Shown here: positions 63,812 through 64,000 of the stretch, in pieces
How positions within the stretch are numbered: position 1 is the stretch's first letter
How the letters are laid out: every line of letters begins with the position of its first letter
Source of the DNA: Paracoccaceae bacterium
GTDB lineage: Bacteria > Pseudomonadota > Alphaproteobacteria > Rhodobacterales > Rhodobacteraceae
Length of the DNA: 64,000 bases
Assembly: GCA_033344815.1 (NCBI GenBank)
Contig: JAWPMR010000001.1
Location: 2,528,136 to 2,592,135 of the forward strand
Reading direction: 5' to 3'
Made by a program: the position numbers and the translations under genes
Notes under the pieces: generated by a model
Databases searched by the model: none
Seen by the model: only the letters and a program-made list of their open reading frames with translations
Told to the model about the DNA's origin: nothing

Positions 63812-64000
63812 GCGGGCACCTGTTTTAAGACAAGTGACGACCTAGCGTTGTATCCTTCCATTTAAAGTAGCGCGTGATGCCACCACGCCTCCCAGAGCAA
63901 TCCGCCCTAAACGCCCGGGTGGTCGGGCGGTCCCTTCAAAGTCCATCGCAATTTACTTTATCTCACAGCAAAAACACGTGACCCGACTTGATCGAAAAAC
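63812..64000. other. non-coding right edge with GC hairpin
   Basis: No gene is visible. CGCCCG (63912-63917) and CGGGCG (63924-63929) form a six-base stem with a six-base loop. It may terminate a gene beyond the right edge or belong to the sensor's upstream region. Confidence 0.35.

Noticed and set aside
1-64000. Search for tRNA/rRNA genes, CRISPR arrays and prophage genes
   Set aside because: I saw no T-arm consensus, no regularly spaced repeats and no phage structural genes. The holin-family annotation at 44710 fits YqjE rather than phage lysis.

Overview
The window is chromosomal DNA from an alphaproteobacterium, almost certainly of the Roseobacter group (Rhodobacteraceae/Roseobacteraceae). 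The evidence is the FlaF/FlbT flagellin-control pair, short single-domain FlgJ and FlgA, several polyamine-type ABC transporters, an invasion-locus-B-like protein, a candidate alphaproteobacterial serC leader and an exosortase E/VPEID-CTERM locus. I see no tRNA, rRNA or CRISPR array.

Region 1 (1-21 kb) is a flagellar island. An IS3-like transposase runs in from the left edge. Beyond it, on the minus strand, lie flgB-flgC-fliE-fliQ-flgF-flgG-flgA-flgH-fliL, divergent from fliI. A second block holds flgJ, a FlgN-like gene, flagellin, flaF and flbT (minus) and fliK-flgD (plus). Between the two blocks (about 7.3-15.7 kb) sits a non-flagellar insert. It contains a decayed IS3 transposase, an exosortase fused to a CPBP protease, a 63-residue VPEID-CTERM-type substrate, a 1168-residue multidomain surface-type protein whose C-terminus carries thioester-domain hallmarks, and 1.7 kb of AT-rich non-coding DNA. 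This insert is the most unusual part of the window.

Region 2 (21-34.4 kb) handles polyamines. A PotF/G/H/I-like ABC transporter (minus) stands beside a badly decayed FAD-dependent amine oxidoreductase. Divergent from it are a GntR/FCD regulator and a putrescine-type class III aminotransferase, followed by a second polyamine-type ABC transporter with an embedded DUF1330 gene. Matching operator-like sequences sit in the regulator and aminotransferase promoters.

Region 3 (34.4-48.8 kb) is mostly housekeeping: lytic transglycosylase, YafY-type regulator, glutathione S-transferase-like protein, RNase R, lysine/peptidoglycan biosynthesis (dapE, dapD), a LOG-family protein, a YqjD/YqjE-like pair, a DsbA-like protein, rlmN, an IalB-like protein and an asparaginase.

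Region 4 (48.8-64 kb) centres on serine, threonine and glycine: serB divergent from leader-serC-serA, then a phosphatase and kbl-tdh with a cupin-XRE regulator next to paired palindromic operators. It ends with a thiolase, ubiB-ubiE, mutM, an enoyl-CoA hydratase and a membrane sensor-like protein with a periplasmic CxxCH haem-attachment motif. Starts were chosen from Shine-Dalgarno spacing and family N-termini. Functions are inferred from recognisable motifs, since no database search was possible.
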